Shown here in pieces: positions 33,671 to 44,600 of a DNA stretch of 64,000 nucleotides. This DNA is from Sneathiella chinensis (GTDB taxonomy: Bacteria > Pseudomonadota > Alphaproteobacteria > Sneathiellales > Sneathiellaceae). The stretch is taken from assembly GCF_012720115.1 (NCBI RefSeq), contig NZ_VNWN01000002.1:310001-374000 (forward strand). The letters run 5' to 3'. The notes below the pieces were generated by a model. It did not search any database. It was not told where the DNA came from and worked only from the letters and a program-made list of their open reading frames with translations. Made by a program: the position numbers and the translations under genes. Positions within the stretch are counted from its first letter, which is position 1. The number at the start of each line of letters is the position of its first letter.

Positions 33671-36600
33671 ATGAAGACACGGCTTTTCCGGGCAATCGCA
33701 TGGGGCGCGGGGGCGCTTTTCATGCTGCTTGTGGTTCTGCTGGGGGGCGCGGGCCTGTTCCTGCAGACCGACAGTGGGCGCGGTTTTCTGACACGGCAGG
33801 TTTCCGATCTGGTCAGCGAGGAAGATGGCCTGACGCTGGAACTTTCCGGCCTGCGGGGCAATATTTTCGGACAATTTTCCGTCGAACGGATCGCCCTGTC
33901 GGACCCGGCGGGGCTGTGGGCCGAGGCGGGGAACCTGTCCGCCCGCTGGTCCCCGGTATCCCTGCTGGCGGGCCGCCTGAACGTGGAGTATCTGGGCGCT
34001 GAAACGCTGAATGTGTGGCGTCAGCCGGACCTGCCCGCTGCAGAGGTGGAGACAGACGCGCCGTCCGGCGGTCCGGTCTTTCCGCTGCCGATTAAAATCA
34101 GGCTGTCCGGTCTGGATGTGAAGACCCTGACCCTGGGCGAAACTTTGCTGGGGCGCGCCGCCATATTGTCCGTATTCGCGACCCTGAATTCACGGCAGGA
34201 TGGCAGCCTGCAATCGACGGTTCGGGTGGTTCATCTGGACGGGCAGGAAGGCGAGATCGCCGGCATCGCTGAATTCTGGCCGGGATCACAGGAACTGGCG
34301 ATTGATTTTCAACTGATGGAACCGCCGGGGGGGCTGCTGGGCCGGGCCTTGGCCCTGCCGGGAAATCCGGCCCTGTCGGCCAGTCTTGTCGGGGCGGGAA
34401 CCCTGAACGACTGGCAGGGGCAGGTGTTGGCCCGAGCCGAGGGCCTGATCGAGGCGGACCTGTTGCTGTTATCGGGGCCAAAGCCGTCGCTGGACCTTGT
34501 CATTTCCGGTGGGGTGCGCATTGCGGAAGCCCTGAGCGGCCCCATCCCGTTTCTGGATGACCGCCGGGTTACGCTGGATGCTGTTCTTGCGTTGGAGGAT
34601 GACAACGACCTTCTGGTTGTGGACAGCCTGTCTGTCGAGAACCCCGTTCTTCATCTGACCGGGGGCGGTCGGTTGGGGCTTGGCTCCGGGACGACGGACA
34701 GCCGGTTGAACCTTGCCTTCAAGGATTTGACGGAATTGCAGCACCTGATGGGGCCGGCAAGCCTGCAGGCCCTTTCAGGGACAGTGCAGGCGGCGGGCGC
34801 GTTGGAGGACCTGACGGTGCAGGCCACAGTTCTGGCCGATGGGGTGGTGGTTGATGGCGGCCCCGCGATCCCCGCCCTGAAACTGACGGCGACAGCCGAT
34901 TACCCCGGCACGGCGGCATCTTCAATTCCGGTAAGTCTCAGCCTGTCGGCCGCAGGGGTGACAGGGTTGCCCGCGCCCCTTCAGGACCTTCTGGGGGCAG
35001 ATATTGACCTGTCCGGGGCCGGGGTTTTTGATCCGGAAACGAGCCTGCTTGATGTGGGCGGCCTGACAGTCAATACGGCCCATGCCGCCCTTTCAGCAGA
35101 GGGGCAGTTTTCAGCCCGTGACTTTACGCTGGCCTCAAACCTGACGCTGACAATTGACGATCTGGGGGTGGTGGCCCCCATTGCCGGGACAACGAGGCTG
35201 CTCGCCCGGATCGACAGCCCGGATGTCCGAAACAGGATTGCCGCAGACCTGACCCTTCAGGCAGAAGGTCTTGATACGGGAGTGCCCGGTCTGGGTCCGG
35301 TTGTCGGTAAAGCACCGCTCCTGAAGGCGCGGGCTAACTGGTCGGCCGAGGGGCTGGCCCTTTCCAATACGGTTCTGGAATTCCCATCCGGAAAGGTCTC
35401 CATGGAAGGGAAAATTCCCGCGACCTTTGACCGGATCGCGGCGCAGCTTGAAGGCAATTTTCCGGCGCTTGCGCCCCTGACAGATTTGGTCGGGATGCCG
35501 CTTTCGGGGTCGGGGCGGGTCACGGCGGAGATCACCGGGCCTTTGGCGGACCCGGATCTTGCGGGGCGGATTGCGCTGCAGGGGGTGTCCCTGTCTGACC
35601 AGAAGGTCGGAAACGTGGATGTGACGGTTCAGGCCGCCCATACGGGAACCTCGCCTGCGGGAAGGGTGGCCCTGTCCGTTGAAGGCGGGCCGGTCCCCCT
35701 GACGGCAAGCAGTGATATTGCCGTACCGGATTTTTCCCGGCTTGACGCCCGGACGATAGAGGTGCAGCAGGGGGAAAACCGGATAACGGGGGGCCTGAGC
35801 GTTCCATTTGACGGCAGTCCGCCGCAAGGACAGTTTGAGGGGGCCCTGTCCGACTGGCGCGCCTTGGCCGCGCTCACAGGGCAGGACTTATCCGGCAGCC
35901 TGACGGCCCGCGCCCTGATAGAGGACCGGTCGGGGATAATGGCCCTCCGTTTGTCTGCTGAAGGCAAGGATGTGCGGCAAGGACCGGAGACCGGGCTGGA
36001 GACGATCACACTGGTGGCCGCCCTTGGGGGCGATATGGCTGACCCGGACCTTGAATTTGACCTTCGGGCGGGCGGTGCTGAGGCTGGCACCTTCCGCCTT
36101 GACCGGATCGAGGCAAGCGGCGCCGGCCGGTTATCCGCACTGGACCTTCGCTTTGATTTGCAGCGCCCGGAAGCGCCGTCCCTGTCCCTGTCGGGAGCGG
36201 GGCAACTGGCCCTGAAGGAGCAGGGGGTATCCGTTCTGATGTCCCGTCTGGAGGGGGCGCTTGGCGATCGGCAGGTGCAGCTTCTTGCGCCGCTGCAGGT
36301 GCAACAGTCGGCGGCGGGGCTTTCCGTCTTGCCGTTCTCGCTGGGGCTTGGGGATGGAACCGTGGGCCTTGAGGCCGACCTTGGCGGGGCGAACAGCCGC
36401 GCTGCCCTGTCCCTGACGGCGGTGCCGGTAGACCTTGTAACGGTTTTCCAGCCCGATTTCCCCGTATCGGGGCGTCTGGACGGCACGGCCGAGATTGGGA
36501 TGGAACAGGGCCGGGGGGCCGGGACATTCCGGTTTGATGCCACCGGGATCAGGATCGAGGATGCGGATCTTGCCGACCTGCCCCCGATCGAGGCCCGGCT

Positions 36601-38035
36601 TGAAGGCTCTTTGGCGGCGGGACGGTTGGCGACATCGGCCCGTATTTCAGGCATTGAGGCCAGTGGCCTCTCCGCCGAGGCAACCCTGCCCGTTGCCCTG
36701 ACCCTGTCTCCCTTCTCTTTTGACATGGATGGCGGGGCACCGATCTCCGGGCGGTTTGACGCGGTCAGTGACCTTGGCCGCCTGATCCCGCTGCTGGGGC
36801 TGGATACCCACAGTGCCTCCGGTCGCTTGCAGGCGGAAGGTCAGATGTCCGGTACGATGGATCAGCCCCTGTTCGATGGTCAGGGTAGCCTGTCGGATGG
36901 CCGCTACGAGAATATGGAAACCGGCACCATTCTGGAGGCCCTGTCGCTGCAGGGCGAGGTTCGCCAGTCGGATCAGGTGGCGTTTCGTCTGTCCGCAAGC
37001 GATGGCCGGGCGGGAACAGTCAACGGCAACGGTACGCTGCGTCTGACGGATCTTGGCCGTCCGGCGCTGGATATTGTTGTGGCGCTGGAAAATTTCATGG
37101 CGGCGGATCGGGATGATGTGGCCATTGTCACCGATGCGGATATTGCCGTGAACGGGCAGCTTCCCGACCTTGCGACCCGGGGCACGGTGACCACCCGCAC
37201 CGTCGAGATCAATATCGGCGGCTCCCTCGCGCCGCAGATCACCGAGCTGGAGGTCACGGAAATCAACAGGCCGGGGGCAAGCGATGCGGGCAGGGAGCCG
37301 GACGCCAAACAGGCGGGCACACGCATTGCCCTTGATCTTGGCATTTCCTTGCCGCAACGGGTTTTCATTCGGGGGCGGGGGCTTGAATCCGAATGGGCCG
37401 GGGATTTCACCGTCAAGGGAACGGCTGCCGCCCCGCTGGTGGAGGGAAGCCTGCGCCCGGTTCGGGGGCAATTCTCGTTTGCCGGTAAGGATTTCAAGCT
37501 GGACAAGGGGGCCATCACCCTGATCGGCGGAAAGGAAATCAATCCTGAACTGGACTTGTCCGCCATATACGAGGCGCGGGATGTGACCGCCGTTGTGTCC
37601 ATCACGGGCACGGCGTCGGCCCCTGAAATCAGCTTTTCCTCGCCCGATGGCCTGCCGGAAGATGAAGTCCTGTCCCATGTCCTGTTTGGCAAGTCTGCGG
37701 GCAAGCTGTCTGCGGTCGAGGCCCTGCAACTGGCCAATGCGGTGGCAACGGTTTCCGGGACGACGGGGGCGGGCGGCGGCCTTATGGGGTTTGCCCGCGA
37801 TGCCCTTGGTGTGGATGTCCTGACCGCCGGAACCGACGAGGAAACCGGCAAGGCCGAGGTCAGTGTGGGCAAATATATCAATGACAATATTTATGTGGGC
37901 GTGGATCAGGGCACCGAGGCAGGCAGCACCCGCGCCCGTGTGGAAATCGAACTGACCCCCAACATCACGGTGGAAAGCGAAACCAGCCAGTCTTCAGACA
38001 GTTCGGTCGGGGTGTTCTGGAAGTGGGACTATTAG
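33671..38035 (+). CDS. tamB: Translocation and assembly module protein TamB
   Basis: A 1454-residue protein anchored by one N-terminal membrane helix, with a very long repetitive beta-rich periplasmic part and the C-terminal TamB domain (formerly DUF490). The last 300 residues contain PLVEGSLRPVRGQFSFAGKD, the NPELDLSAIYEARD segment and LPEDEVLSHVLFGKSAG, and the protein ends in FWKWDY. Relatives span the periplasm as a hydrophobic groove that moves lipids or supports outer-membrane protein insertion. It begins on the base after the tamA stop codon, so the pair is co-translated. Confidence 0.95.
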   Translation: MKTRLFRAIAWGAGALFMLLVVLLGGAGLFLQTDSGRGFLTRQVSDLVSEEDGLTLELSGLRGNIFGQFSVERIALSDPAGLWAEAGNLSARWSPVSLLAGRLNVEYLGAETLNVWRQPDLPAAEVETDAPSGGPVFPLPIKIRLSGLDVKTLTLGETLLGRAAILSVFATLNSRQDGSLQSTVRVVHLDGQEGEIAGIAEFWPGSQELAIDFQLMEPPGGLLGRALALPGNPALSASLVGAGTLNDWQGQVLARAEGLIEADLLLLSGPKPSLDLVISGGVRIAEALSGPIPFLDDRRVTLDAVLALEDDNDLLVVDSLSVENPVLHLTGGGRLGLGSGTTDSRLNLAFKDLTELQHLMGPASLQALSGTVQAAGALEDLTVQATVLADGVVVDGGPAIPALKLTATADYPGTAASSIPVSLSLSAAGVTGLPAPLQDLLGADIDLSGAGVFDPETSLLDVGGLTVNTAHAALSAEGQFSARDFTLASNLTLTIDDLGVVAPIAGTTRLLARIDSPDVRNRIAADLTLQAEGLDTGVPGLGPVVGKAPLLKARANWSAEGLALSNTVLEFPSGKVSMEGKIPATFDRIAAQLEGNFPALAPLTDLVGMPLSGSGRVTAEITGPLADPDLAGRIALQGVSLSDQKVGNVDVTVQAAHTGTSPAGRVALSVEGGPVPLTASSDIAVPDFSRLDARTIEVQQGENRITGGLSVPFDGSPPQGQFEGALSDWRALAALTGQDLSGSLTARALIEDRSGIMALRLSAEGKDVRQGPETGLETITLVAALGGDMADPDLEFDLRAGGAEAGTFRLDRIEASGAGRLSALDLRFDLQRPEAPSLSLSGAGQLALKEQGVSVLMSRLEGALGDRQVQLLAPLQVQQSAAGLSVLPFSLGLGDGTVGLEADLGGANSRAALSLTAVPVDLVTVFQPDFPVSGRLDGTAEIGMEQGRGAGTFRFDATGIRIEDADLADLPPIEARLEGSLAAGRLATSARISGIEASGLSAEATLPVALTLSPFSFDMDGGAPISGRFDAVSDLGRLIPLLGLDTHSASGRLQAEGQMSGTMDQPLFDGQGSLSDGRYENMETGTILEALSLQGEVRQSDQVAFRLSASDGRAGTVNGNGTLRLTDLGRPALDIVVALENFMAADRDDVAIVTDADIAVNGQLPDLATRGTVTTRTVEINIGGSLAPQITELEVTEINRPGASDAGREPDAKQAGTRIALDLGISLPQRVFIRGRGLESEWAGDFTVKGTAAAPLVEGSLRPVRGQFSFAGKDFKLDKGAITLIGGKEINPELDLSAIYEARDVTAVVSITGTASAPEISFSSPDGLPEDEVLSHVLFGKSAGKLSAVEALQLANAVATVSGTTGAGGGLMGFARDALGVDVLTAGTDEETGKAEVSVGKYINDNIYVGVDQGTEAGSTRARVEIELTPNITVESETSQSSDSSVGVFWKWDY

Positions 38036-38053
38036 GACAGGCGTGTCCGTTTT
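38035..38053 (+). terminator. Short candidate terminator at the tamB stop
   Basis: GGACA-GGCG-TGTCC forms a 5-base hairpin followed by GTTTT. It is short, so termination may be partial. Confidence 0.35.
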
Positions 38054-38163
38054 CCCAACCGCCGGGGCTGGAACTTTCTTCCAAACGTCATATTTGCAAG
38101 ACAGGAAGGATGATAGACTGGCCTTCTTTCAAAGTGCGGTTTTCAAAAAGTGGGGCAGGTGCC

Positions 38164-38700
38164 ATGCCAAGATTGACATTGCTACGTCACGCCAAATCCA
38201 GTTGGGAGGATCTCTCCCTCGGGGATATTGACAGGCCGCTGGCGCCGCGGGGAAAGCGGGATGCGGTCACCATGGGGAAATTCCTGCTGCAACAGGAACT
38301 GGCCCCTGAACTGGTGATCTGCTCGCCAGCCCTTCGAACACGGGAAACACTGGCGCGCCTGCATCCCTTCATGCCAAAGGATGTTGAAGTCCGGTTTGAC
38401 AAGATGGTCTATTCCGCCGGGATGGGCAGCGGATTGATCACTCTTGCGAAAGGGCTGGAAGACGCGGTCCGTCACGTGATGATCATCGGGCATAATCCAA
38501 CCATGCACGAACTGGCATTGTCACTGGTGGACTGGACATCGGAAGAATTGGCCCTGCAGCAGAAAGTGCGGCGGAAATTCCCGACGGCGGCGCTGGCCTG
38601 TATCGAATTTTCCGGTTCTGATTGGTCGTCCCTTGAACGGGGACAGGGGCGTCTGGTTTGCTATGGGACACCCAAGATGATTGCGAGGGATGGGACCTGA
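38164..38700 (+). CDS. SixA-type histidine phosphatase family protein
   Basis: A 178-residue phosphatase of the histidine phosphatase (phosphoglycerate-mutase-like) superfamily. The catalytic histidine is His9 in LTLLRHAKSSW, and the second catalytic region is IIGHNPTMHEL. In E. coli, SixA removes phosphate from phosphohistidine of ArcB or PtsO-like proteins. I start it at the ATG at 38164, where family similarity begins. It follows tamB by 128 bases; no two-component partner is next to it. Confidence 0.88.
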   Translation: MPRLTLLRHAKSSWEDLSLGDIDRPLAPRGKRDAVTMGKFLLQQELAPELVICSPALRTRETLARLHPFMPKDVEVRFDKMVYSAGMGSGLITLAKGLEDAVRHVMIIGHNPTMHELALSLVDWTSEELALQQKVRRKFPTAALACIEFSGSDWSSLERGQGRLVCYGTPKMIARDGT

Positions 38701-38829
38701 GCTGAGCCGGGAATTGTCGCGGAGTCATTAACACACAAATATTTTGTAATATAAAATTCAATTTACAAGTCATGTGTAAAATGCTACTCAGGCTGCCCCG
38801 TCCCGCGATTTACCGAGTGATTTCAAGCC

Positions 38830-39360
38830 GTGACCGAACAGACCAACCTTGCATTCAGCCCAGCAAAAGGGGCGGATTCCAAACCTTCCGACCGGATGTT
38901 TCGAATATTTGTCTGTGGGATTGGCGCGATTCTGACCATCGGCGGTCTGGGGGCCATTGGCGAATTTACCCAGATGTCGCTGTTGATGGCGCCGCTTGGG
39001 GCCAGTGCGGTGTTGCTGTTTGCCGTCCCGAATTCACCGCTGGCCCAGGTCAAGAACCAGTTGGGCGGGCACCTGATTGCCGCGATCATTGGCTTGTTTG
39101 CCATTTTGCTCCCCTATGAGGGGATTTGGCTGAATGCGGCTGCGGTGGGATTGACGGTAATGCTGATGATGCTGTTTTCCGTGGAGCATCCCCCCGCAGG
39201 GGCCGTGCCGTTGGTCATGGTGCTGGGGGATGTGGAGCCGGGATTTGTTCTTGGGCCGGTCCTGTTCGGCACCTTCTTCTTGGGAGCGGTCACCGGCATT
39301 TTCCATTTTGTCCTGTCGTGGCATGAAGGGCGGCGGCTCAGAAAGCGTTGCCTTCAGTAA
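38830..39360 (+). CDS. HPP-family membrane protein
   Basis: A 176-residue protein with about four hydrophobic segments and the family-naming motif in FSVEHPPAGAVPLVM. The preceding APLGASAVLLFAVPNSPLAQ, then KNQLGGHLIAAIIG, are also conserved. Cyanobacterial members transport nitrite; for most others the substrate is unknown. The start codon is GTG at 38830. It is preceded by an A/T-rich promoter region (38720-38780) and is probably transcribed alone or with the small gene after it. Confidence 0.88.
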   Translation: MTEQTNLAFSPAKGADSKPSDRMFRIFVCGIGAILTIGGLGAIGEFTQMSLLMAPLGASAVLLFAVPNSPLAQVKNQLGGHLIAAIIGLFAILLPYEGIWLNAAAVGLTVMLMMLFSVEHPPAGAVPLVMVLGDVEPGFVLGPVLFGTFFLGAVTGIFHFVLSWHEGRRLRKRCLQ

Positions 39361-39443
39361 AGCCTGATCCTTGCGCCTGTTCGGGGCAAGGGGATTGCGA
39401 CAGACCCTTATTCATATTAGATTGTTGTCATTCTTTGTTGAGG

Positions 39444-39689
39444 ATGATGACGGCCATGACAGACGGGAAAAAATCCTCCCTGCCGCCGGAAAAGGCCGAG
39501 CGGCCCGCATCGCCCGTGCAGGACGTCCGGGAATTTTCCTCCCCTCCCTGCCGGTTGCATGAAGTGGATCGCCACTGGCTGTGGTCCGAGAAGGGCGAGC
39601 AGATAGCGCCGCCCGCTGCGACAGGGGTAGGGGATGGGGGAACGGCGCGTGATGCGCCATCGGACCCGGAAAGCCGGAAAGACGATTGA
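39444..39689 (+). CDS. Small protein with SPPCxxHEVD motif, function unknown
   Basis: An 81-residue hydrophilic protein; starts at 39447 and 39456 are equally possible. It has a low-complexity Pro/Ala/Glu/Lys N-terminus followed by FSSPPCRLHEVDRHWLW and a disordered tail. The SPPCxxHEVD motif recurs, as far as I remember, in short uncharacterised proteobacterial proteins, where the Cys and His could bind a metal. That is inference. GTTGAGG precedes the first ATG. It converges with the TetR gene, only 10 bases between the stops. Confidence 0.55.
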   Translation: MMTAMTDGKKSSLPPEKAERPASPVQDVREFSSPPCRLHEVDRHWLWSEKGEQIAPPAATGVGDGGTARDAPSDPESRKDD

Positions 39690-39699
39690 TTCGGGCCGC

Positions 39700-40338
39700 T
39701 TATCGAGGGCGGGCCCCGTTCAGGAAGAGGGTGACGGCCCCCTGAACCTGTTTTCGGATTTCATCCTCGGTCAGGGTGACAAGGCTGTCAGGATTGATCA
39801 GGTAGGACATGATCTGTCCTTGCAGCATGGCCATAAGCATTTCTGCCGCCCGGGACGGGTCCGTCAGGGTCAGCCGGTTCATGTGGATTTGTTTTTGCAG
39901 GTAATCGGCCAGCATTCGGCGGGTGCGATCAGGACCGAGAGCGTCAAATTTCTCCATGATGGAGGGAAATTTATGCCCTTCGGCAGCGATCAGGCGAATG
40001 ATCCGAACACCTTCGGTCGAGATGATGCCATGCAGCAGCTTGTTGCAAAAGCCGGTCAGGGCCTCCTCAAGGGGGCGGTGCGGGTCCAGCGAGATGAGCA
40101 GTTCATCGGCAAACAGTTCGCAATGTTCCGCGAGAACGGTTTCGATCAGGCCCTTCTTGCTGCCGAACTCTTCATAGACGGTTGTCCGCGAGCCGCCGGA
40201 CCGTTCAATGATGGCGTCCAGCGTCAGGGCGGAAAAGCCCTGTTCGATCAGGATGGACCATGTGGCATCCAGAAAGGCGCGCCGTCTGGCAAGGCTGCGT
40301 TCCTCTTGAGTGTATTTTTTGCTGCGCTGCAACGACAT
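39700..40338 (-). CDS. TetR/AcrR-family repressor of the RND pump
   Basis: A 212-residue regulator with an N-terminal HTH (about 15-60: GFSALTLDAIIERSGGSRTT, then VYEEFGSKKGLI) and an all-helical C-terminal ligand domain with the TetR_C-type sequence SPSRAAEMLMAMLQGQ-like region. I start it at the ATG at 40338, since the open frame upstream lacks similarity. It is divergent from the efflux adaptor gene with 119 bases between, in which three GTAC sequences form a probable operator. It most likely represses the pump and itself. Confidence 0.92.
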   Translation of the reverse strand: MSLQRSKKYTQEERSLARRRAFLDATWSILIEQGFSALTLDAIIERSGGSRTTVYEEFGSKKGLIETVLAEHCELFADELLISLDPHRPLEEALTGFCNKLLHGIISTEGVRIIRLIAAEGHKFPSIMEKFDALGPDRTRRMLADYLQKQIHMNRLTLTDPSRAAEMLMAMLQGQIMSYLINPDSLVTLTEDEIRKQVQGAVTLFLNGARPR

Positions 40339-40355
40339 CCTGTGTTCCAGATCAC

Positions 40356-40391
40356 TTGATTGTCTTAAGTACGATATGTACTTTACCGTAC
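40356..40391 (+). promoter_or_regulatory. Efflux promoter with overlapping TetR-type operator
   Basis: TTGATT (40356-40361) and TACTTT (40379-40384) are 17 bases apart. Over them lies AAGTAC-GATAT-GTACTT (40367-40383), a perfect 6-base dyad. A third GTAC follows at 40388-40391, giving GTAC units at a 9-10 base period. A repressor bound here would cover the -10 box. Confidence 0.5.
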
Positions 40392-40457
40392 ACAAATTCA
40401 ATGGGCATGCCTGAACCCTGTCAGGCCCTTGGCCCCGTTTTAGAAGGAATATGGTTG

Positions 40458-41651
40458 GTGTCCATTCGTAATTGGAAAATTCTTGCGACTTTTTCCGCAA
40501 CGCTTCTGCTGGTCTCCGCATGCGGGGATGGCAGTGAAGGACAGAACGGTCAGGCATCGGCGCAGGCCCAGACACCGCCCGCCGCACAGGTCGGTTTTGT
40601 CTCGCTGCAGCCGGAAAGCATTGACCTTGTCGCCGAAATGCCGGGCCGCACGGTTGCCTATCGCAAGGCGGACGTCCGCCCGCAGGTCGATGGCATCATC
40701 AACGAGCGCAACTTCCGCGAAGGCGGCTTTGTCGAGGCTGGCCAGCAGCTATACCTGATCGATCAGGATCGCTATCTGGCCAATCTGGCCGCAGCACAGG
40801 CGGAATTGGCCCGGCAACAGGCCAACCTGTCCCTCGCCACGAAAACCCGCGCCCGCTATGAAAAGCTGTTGAAATCCAGCGCCGCCAGCGAACAGCGCTA
40901 TGACGATGCCGTCGCCGCCGAGGCGCAGGGCCGTGCCGCCGTGGCCGCTGCCCGTGCCAATGTGGACCGGGCGCGGATCGATCTGGACTATACCAAGGTG
41001 ACGGCCCCCATTTCCGGCCAGATTGGTGCCTCCTCCTATACCGAGGGGGCGCTTGTTACGGCAAGCCAGTCCAGTGCCCTTGCCACCATCACCCAACTGG
41101 ACCCGATCTATGTGGATGTGACGCAGGCGGGCGGAAAGCTGCTGCGGATCAAGGACGCGATTGCCTCGGGCCGGATTACGGGACTGGATGATCACGAAAT
41201 TGACGTGCGGCTGATTCTGGATGCGTCCGGGCAGGAATATGCCCATACCGGCAAACTTCAGTTTTCCGAGGTAACGGTCAATGAAACCACGGGAACGGTT
41301 CGCTTGCGGGCGGTCTTCCCCAATCCTGACAAGGTGCTTCTGCCCGGCATGTTCGTTCGCGGATTTGTTGAGCAGGGCCGTGTGGAAAGCGGGTTTCTGG
41401 TGCCGCACCGGGCTGTCATGCGCCGCCCGGATGGCAGTGCCTATGCCTATGTGATTGGCGAGGGCGACAAGGTTGCCACCGCAGACCTGCAGATCGAGCA
41501 GTCCCTTGGGGCAAACTGGGTTGTTACGGCCGGCCTCAAGGCGGGCGATCGCCTGATTGTCGATGGCCTGCAACGGATTGCCCCCGGCGCGCCGGTAACC
41601 CCGCTTGATGTGGGTGTGGCCACCAAAACACCTAACCCGACTGCCGGATAA
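40458..41651 (+). CDS. RND efflux periplasmic adaptor (AcrA/MexA type)
   Basis: A 397-residue membrane-fusion lipoprotein. The signal ends in the lipobox LLVSAC (Cys22). It is followed by the lipoyl half [20 protein letters not shown], a helical hairpin (about 105-170), the second lipoyl half with [20 protein letters not shown], and beta-barrel and membrane-proximal domains. The start is the GTG at 40458, which gives the proper signal peptide and has AGAAGGA upstream. It forms the adaptor for the inner-membrane pump encoded next. No outer-membrane channel gene follows, so a TolC-like protein from elsewhere must be used. Confidence 0.94.
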   Translation: MSIRNWKILATFSATLLLVSACGDGSEGQNGQASAQAQTPPAAQVGFVSLQPESIDLVAEMPGRTVAYRKADVRPQVDGIINERNFREGGFVEAGQQLYLIDQDRYLANLAAAQAELARQQANLSLATKTRARYEKLLKSSAASEQRYDDAVAAEAQGRAAVAAARANVDRARIDLDYTKVTAPISGQIGASSYTEGALVTASQSSALATITQLDPIYVDVTQAGGKLLRIKDAIASGRITGLDDHEIDVRLILDASGQEYAHTGKLQFSEVTVNETTGTVRLRAVFPNPDKVLLPGMFVRGFVEQGRVESGFLVPHRAVMRRPDGSAYAYVIGEGDKVATADLQIEQSLGANWVVTAGLKAGDRLIVDGLQRIAPGAPVTPLDVGVATKTPNPTAG

Positions 41652-41662
41652 GGAAACGGTTC

Positions 41663-44600
41663 ATGGCAAAGTTTTTCATTGATCGCCCGGTATTTGCCTG
41701 GGTGATTGCATTGGTGATCATGCTCGCCGGTGCCTTGTCCATCCTGCAGTTGCCGGTGGAGCAATACCCCTCCATCGCGCCGCCCAAGGTGGAAATCCAG
41801 GCAATGTATCCGGGGGCATCGGCCCAAACGGTCGAGAATACGGTTACCCAGTTGATCGAGCAGGAAATGAACGGGCTGGATAATCTCCGCTATATCTCTG
41901 CGGTGAGTGATTCCACCGGTTCCGTGACCATTACCCTGACCTTCAACCCCGAGGCGGACCCGGATATTGCCCAGGTGCAGGTCCAGAACAAGTTGCAGGC
42001 GGCCATGTCCTCTCTGCCAACCGAGGTCCAGCAGCAGGGGATTACGGTCTCCAAATCAACGGGAACCTTCCTGATGGTTGTCGGCTTTGTGTCCAAGGAC
42101 CAGGCCATGAACCCGGAAGACCTGGCGGATTTTGTCGTCAATACGGTAAAGGACCCGCTGGCCCGTGTGAACGGGGTTGGCACCGTGACCGTGTTTGGCG
42201 CCCAGCACGCCATGCGGATCTGGCTGGATCCCAACAAGATGATCAGCTATGGCCTGACCGTCAATGACGTCAGCAGTGCCATCCGCGCCCAGAATACCGA
42301 GGTAACAGCCGGACAGATTGGCGGCGCACCGTCCCTGCCGGGGCAGCAGATCAACGCCACCATTACGGCCCAAAGCCGCCTGCAAACCACCGAGCAGTTC
42401 TCGAACATCCTGCTGCGCATCAACACCGACGGGTCGCAGATCCGCCTTGGCGATGTGGCCCGTGTTGAAATCGGCAAGGAAAACTATTCCACCGTTGCCC
42501 GCTATAACGGGCAGGATGCGGTGGGGGTTGCCGTCAATCTGGCAACCGGGGCCAACGCCCTTGATACGGCCGCCGCTGTCGAGGCGCGCCTTGACGAATT
42601 GCAGGCCTTCTTCCCGGCCGGGGTTGAGGTTGTCTATCCCTATGACACAACACCGTTCGTCAAGATTTCCATCAAGGAGGTTGTCAAAACCCTGTTCGAG
42701 GCAGTGCTCCTTGTATTCCTTGTGATGCTGGTCTTCCTGCAGAATTTCCGGGCCACCCTGATCCCGACCATTGCGGTTCCGGTTGTTCTTCTGGGAACCT
42801 TCGGGGTTCTGGCGGTCTTTGGATACTCGATCAATACCCTGACCATGTTCGCCATGGTGCTGGCGATCGGCCTGTTGGTGGATGACGCCATTGTGGTGGT
42901 TGAAAATGTGGAGCGGGTCATGGCCGAGGATGGCCTGTCCCCCCGCGAGGCAACCCGAAAATCCATGGGCCAGATCACCGGGGCACTGGTGGGGATCGCG
43001 CTGGTCCTGTCGGCGGTGTTTATACCGATGGCCTTTTTCTCCGGCTCGACGGGGGCGATCTATCGCCAGTTTTCCATCACCATTGTGTCGGCCATGGTGC
43101 TGTCCGTGGTCGTGGCGGTGGTCCTGACACCGGCCTTGTGTGCCACCATGTTGAAACCCGCCCATGGGGACCCCCATTCCAAGCGCGGCTTCTTTGGCTG
43201 GTTCAACCGGGGCTTCGATTGGCTGAACCGGTTCTATCAGGGCAGCGTGGGTCATATTGTCGGTCGCAAATGGCGCTATCTGGCCCTTTATGTTGTGCTG
43301 ATCGGCGGGCTGGTCTTCCTGTTCGCGCGGTTGCCCGCCTCGTTCCTGCCGGAAGAGGATCAGGGGATCATGTTCTCCATGGTGCAGTTGCCCGCAGGGG
43401 CTTCGCAGGAGCGGACGGTTGATGTCCTGAAAAAGCTGGAAAACCATTTCCTTGAAAATGAAAAGGATACGGTCGAAGGCATGTTCACCGTTGCCGGCTT
43501 CAGTTTCGCGGGCAGTGGCCAGAATGCGGGTATCGCCTTTATCAACATGAAGGATTGGTCCGAACGCAAGGAACCGTCGCAATCGGTTGGCGCGGTTGTC
43601 GGCCGGGCCTATGCGGCGTTCGCTGGCATTCGCGAGGCCATGGCCTTTGCCTTTGCCCCGCCCGCCATTATCGAGCTTGGTACGGCCAACGGGTTTGACA
43701 TGCAGCTCGTGGATCGCGGCGGTATTGGTCACAATGCCCTGATGGCGGCCCGGAACCAGTTGCTGGGCATGGCCGCCCAGAACCCGAACGTGGTCGGCGT
43801 GCGCCCCAACGGCATGAATGACACCCCGCAGTTCGATATCAATATCGATCATGAGAAAGCCGGTGCCCTTGGCGTCAATATCGCCGAGATCAACCAGACA
43901 CTGGCGACCGCGTGGGGGTCTTCCTATGTGAACGACTTCATGGAAAAAGGCCGGGTCAAGAAGGTCTATGTTCAGGCGGACGCCCCGTTCCGTATGATGC
44001 CGGAGGATCTGGAATACTGGTATGTGCGCAACACGATGGGTGAAATGGTTCCCATTTCCGCTTTTGCCTCGACAAGTTGGAGCTTTGGCTCCCCCCGTCT
44101 GGAGCGGTTCAATGGCCTGTCGTCCCTGAACATTCAGGGTGCGGCGGCACCGGGCGTCAGTTCCGGTGAGGCCATGGCCACCATGGAGCAACTGGTCAGC
44201 CAGTTGCCGCCGGGTGTCGGCGTCGAATGGACCGGCCTGTCCTATGAGGAGCGGGCCGCCGGTGAGCAGGCACCTGCCCTCTATGCCCTGTCCATTGTGG
44301 TGGTGTTCCTGTGTCTGGCCGCGCTCTATGAAAGCTGGTCAATCCCGTTCTCCGTCATGATGGTGGTGCCCCTTGGGGTACTGGGGGCGGTGATTGCGGC
44401 CTTGCTGCGCGGGTTGCCCGATGACGTGTATTTCCAGGTGGCGATCCTGACCACGATCGGGTTGTCGGCCAAGAACGCCATCCTGATTGTCGAGTTCGCC
44501 CGCGACCTTTACGATCAGGGGGAAAACCTGCTGGCAGCCACCGTTGAGGCGGCGCGTCAGCGGCTGCGCCCGATCATCATGACGTCCATGGCGTTTTCAC

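Noticed and set aside
42056-44191. A 711-codon leftward open frame within the RND pump gene
   Set aside because: Antisense shadow of a clear AcrB homologue; composition is His/Gly-rich and repetitive without domains.
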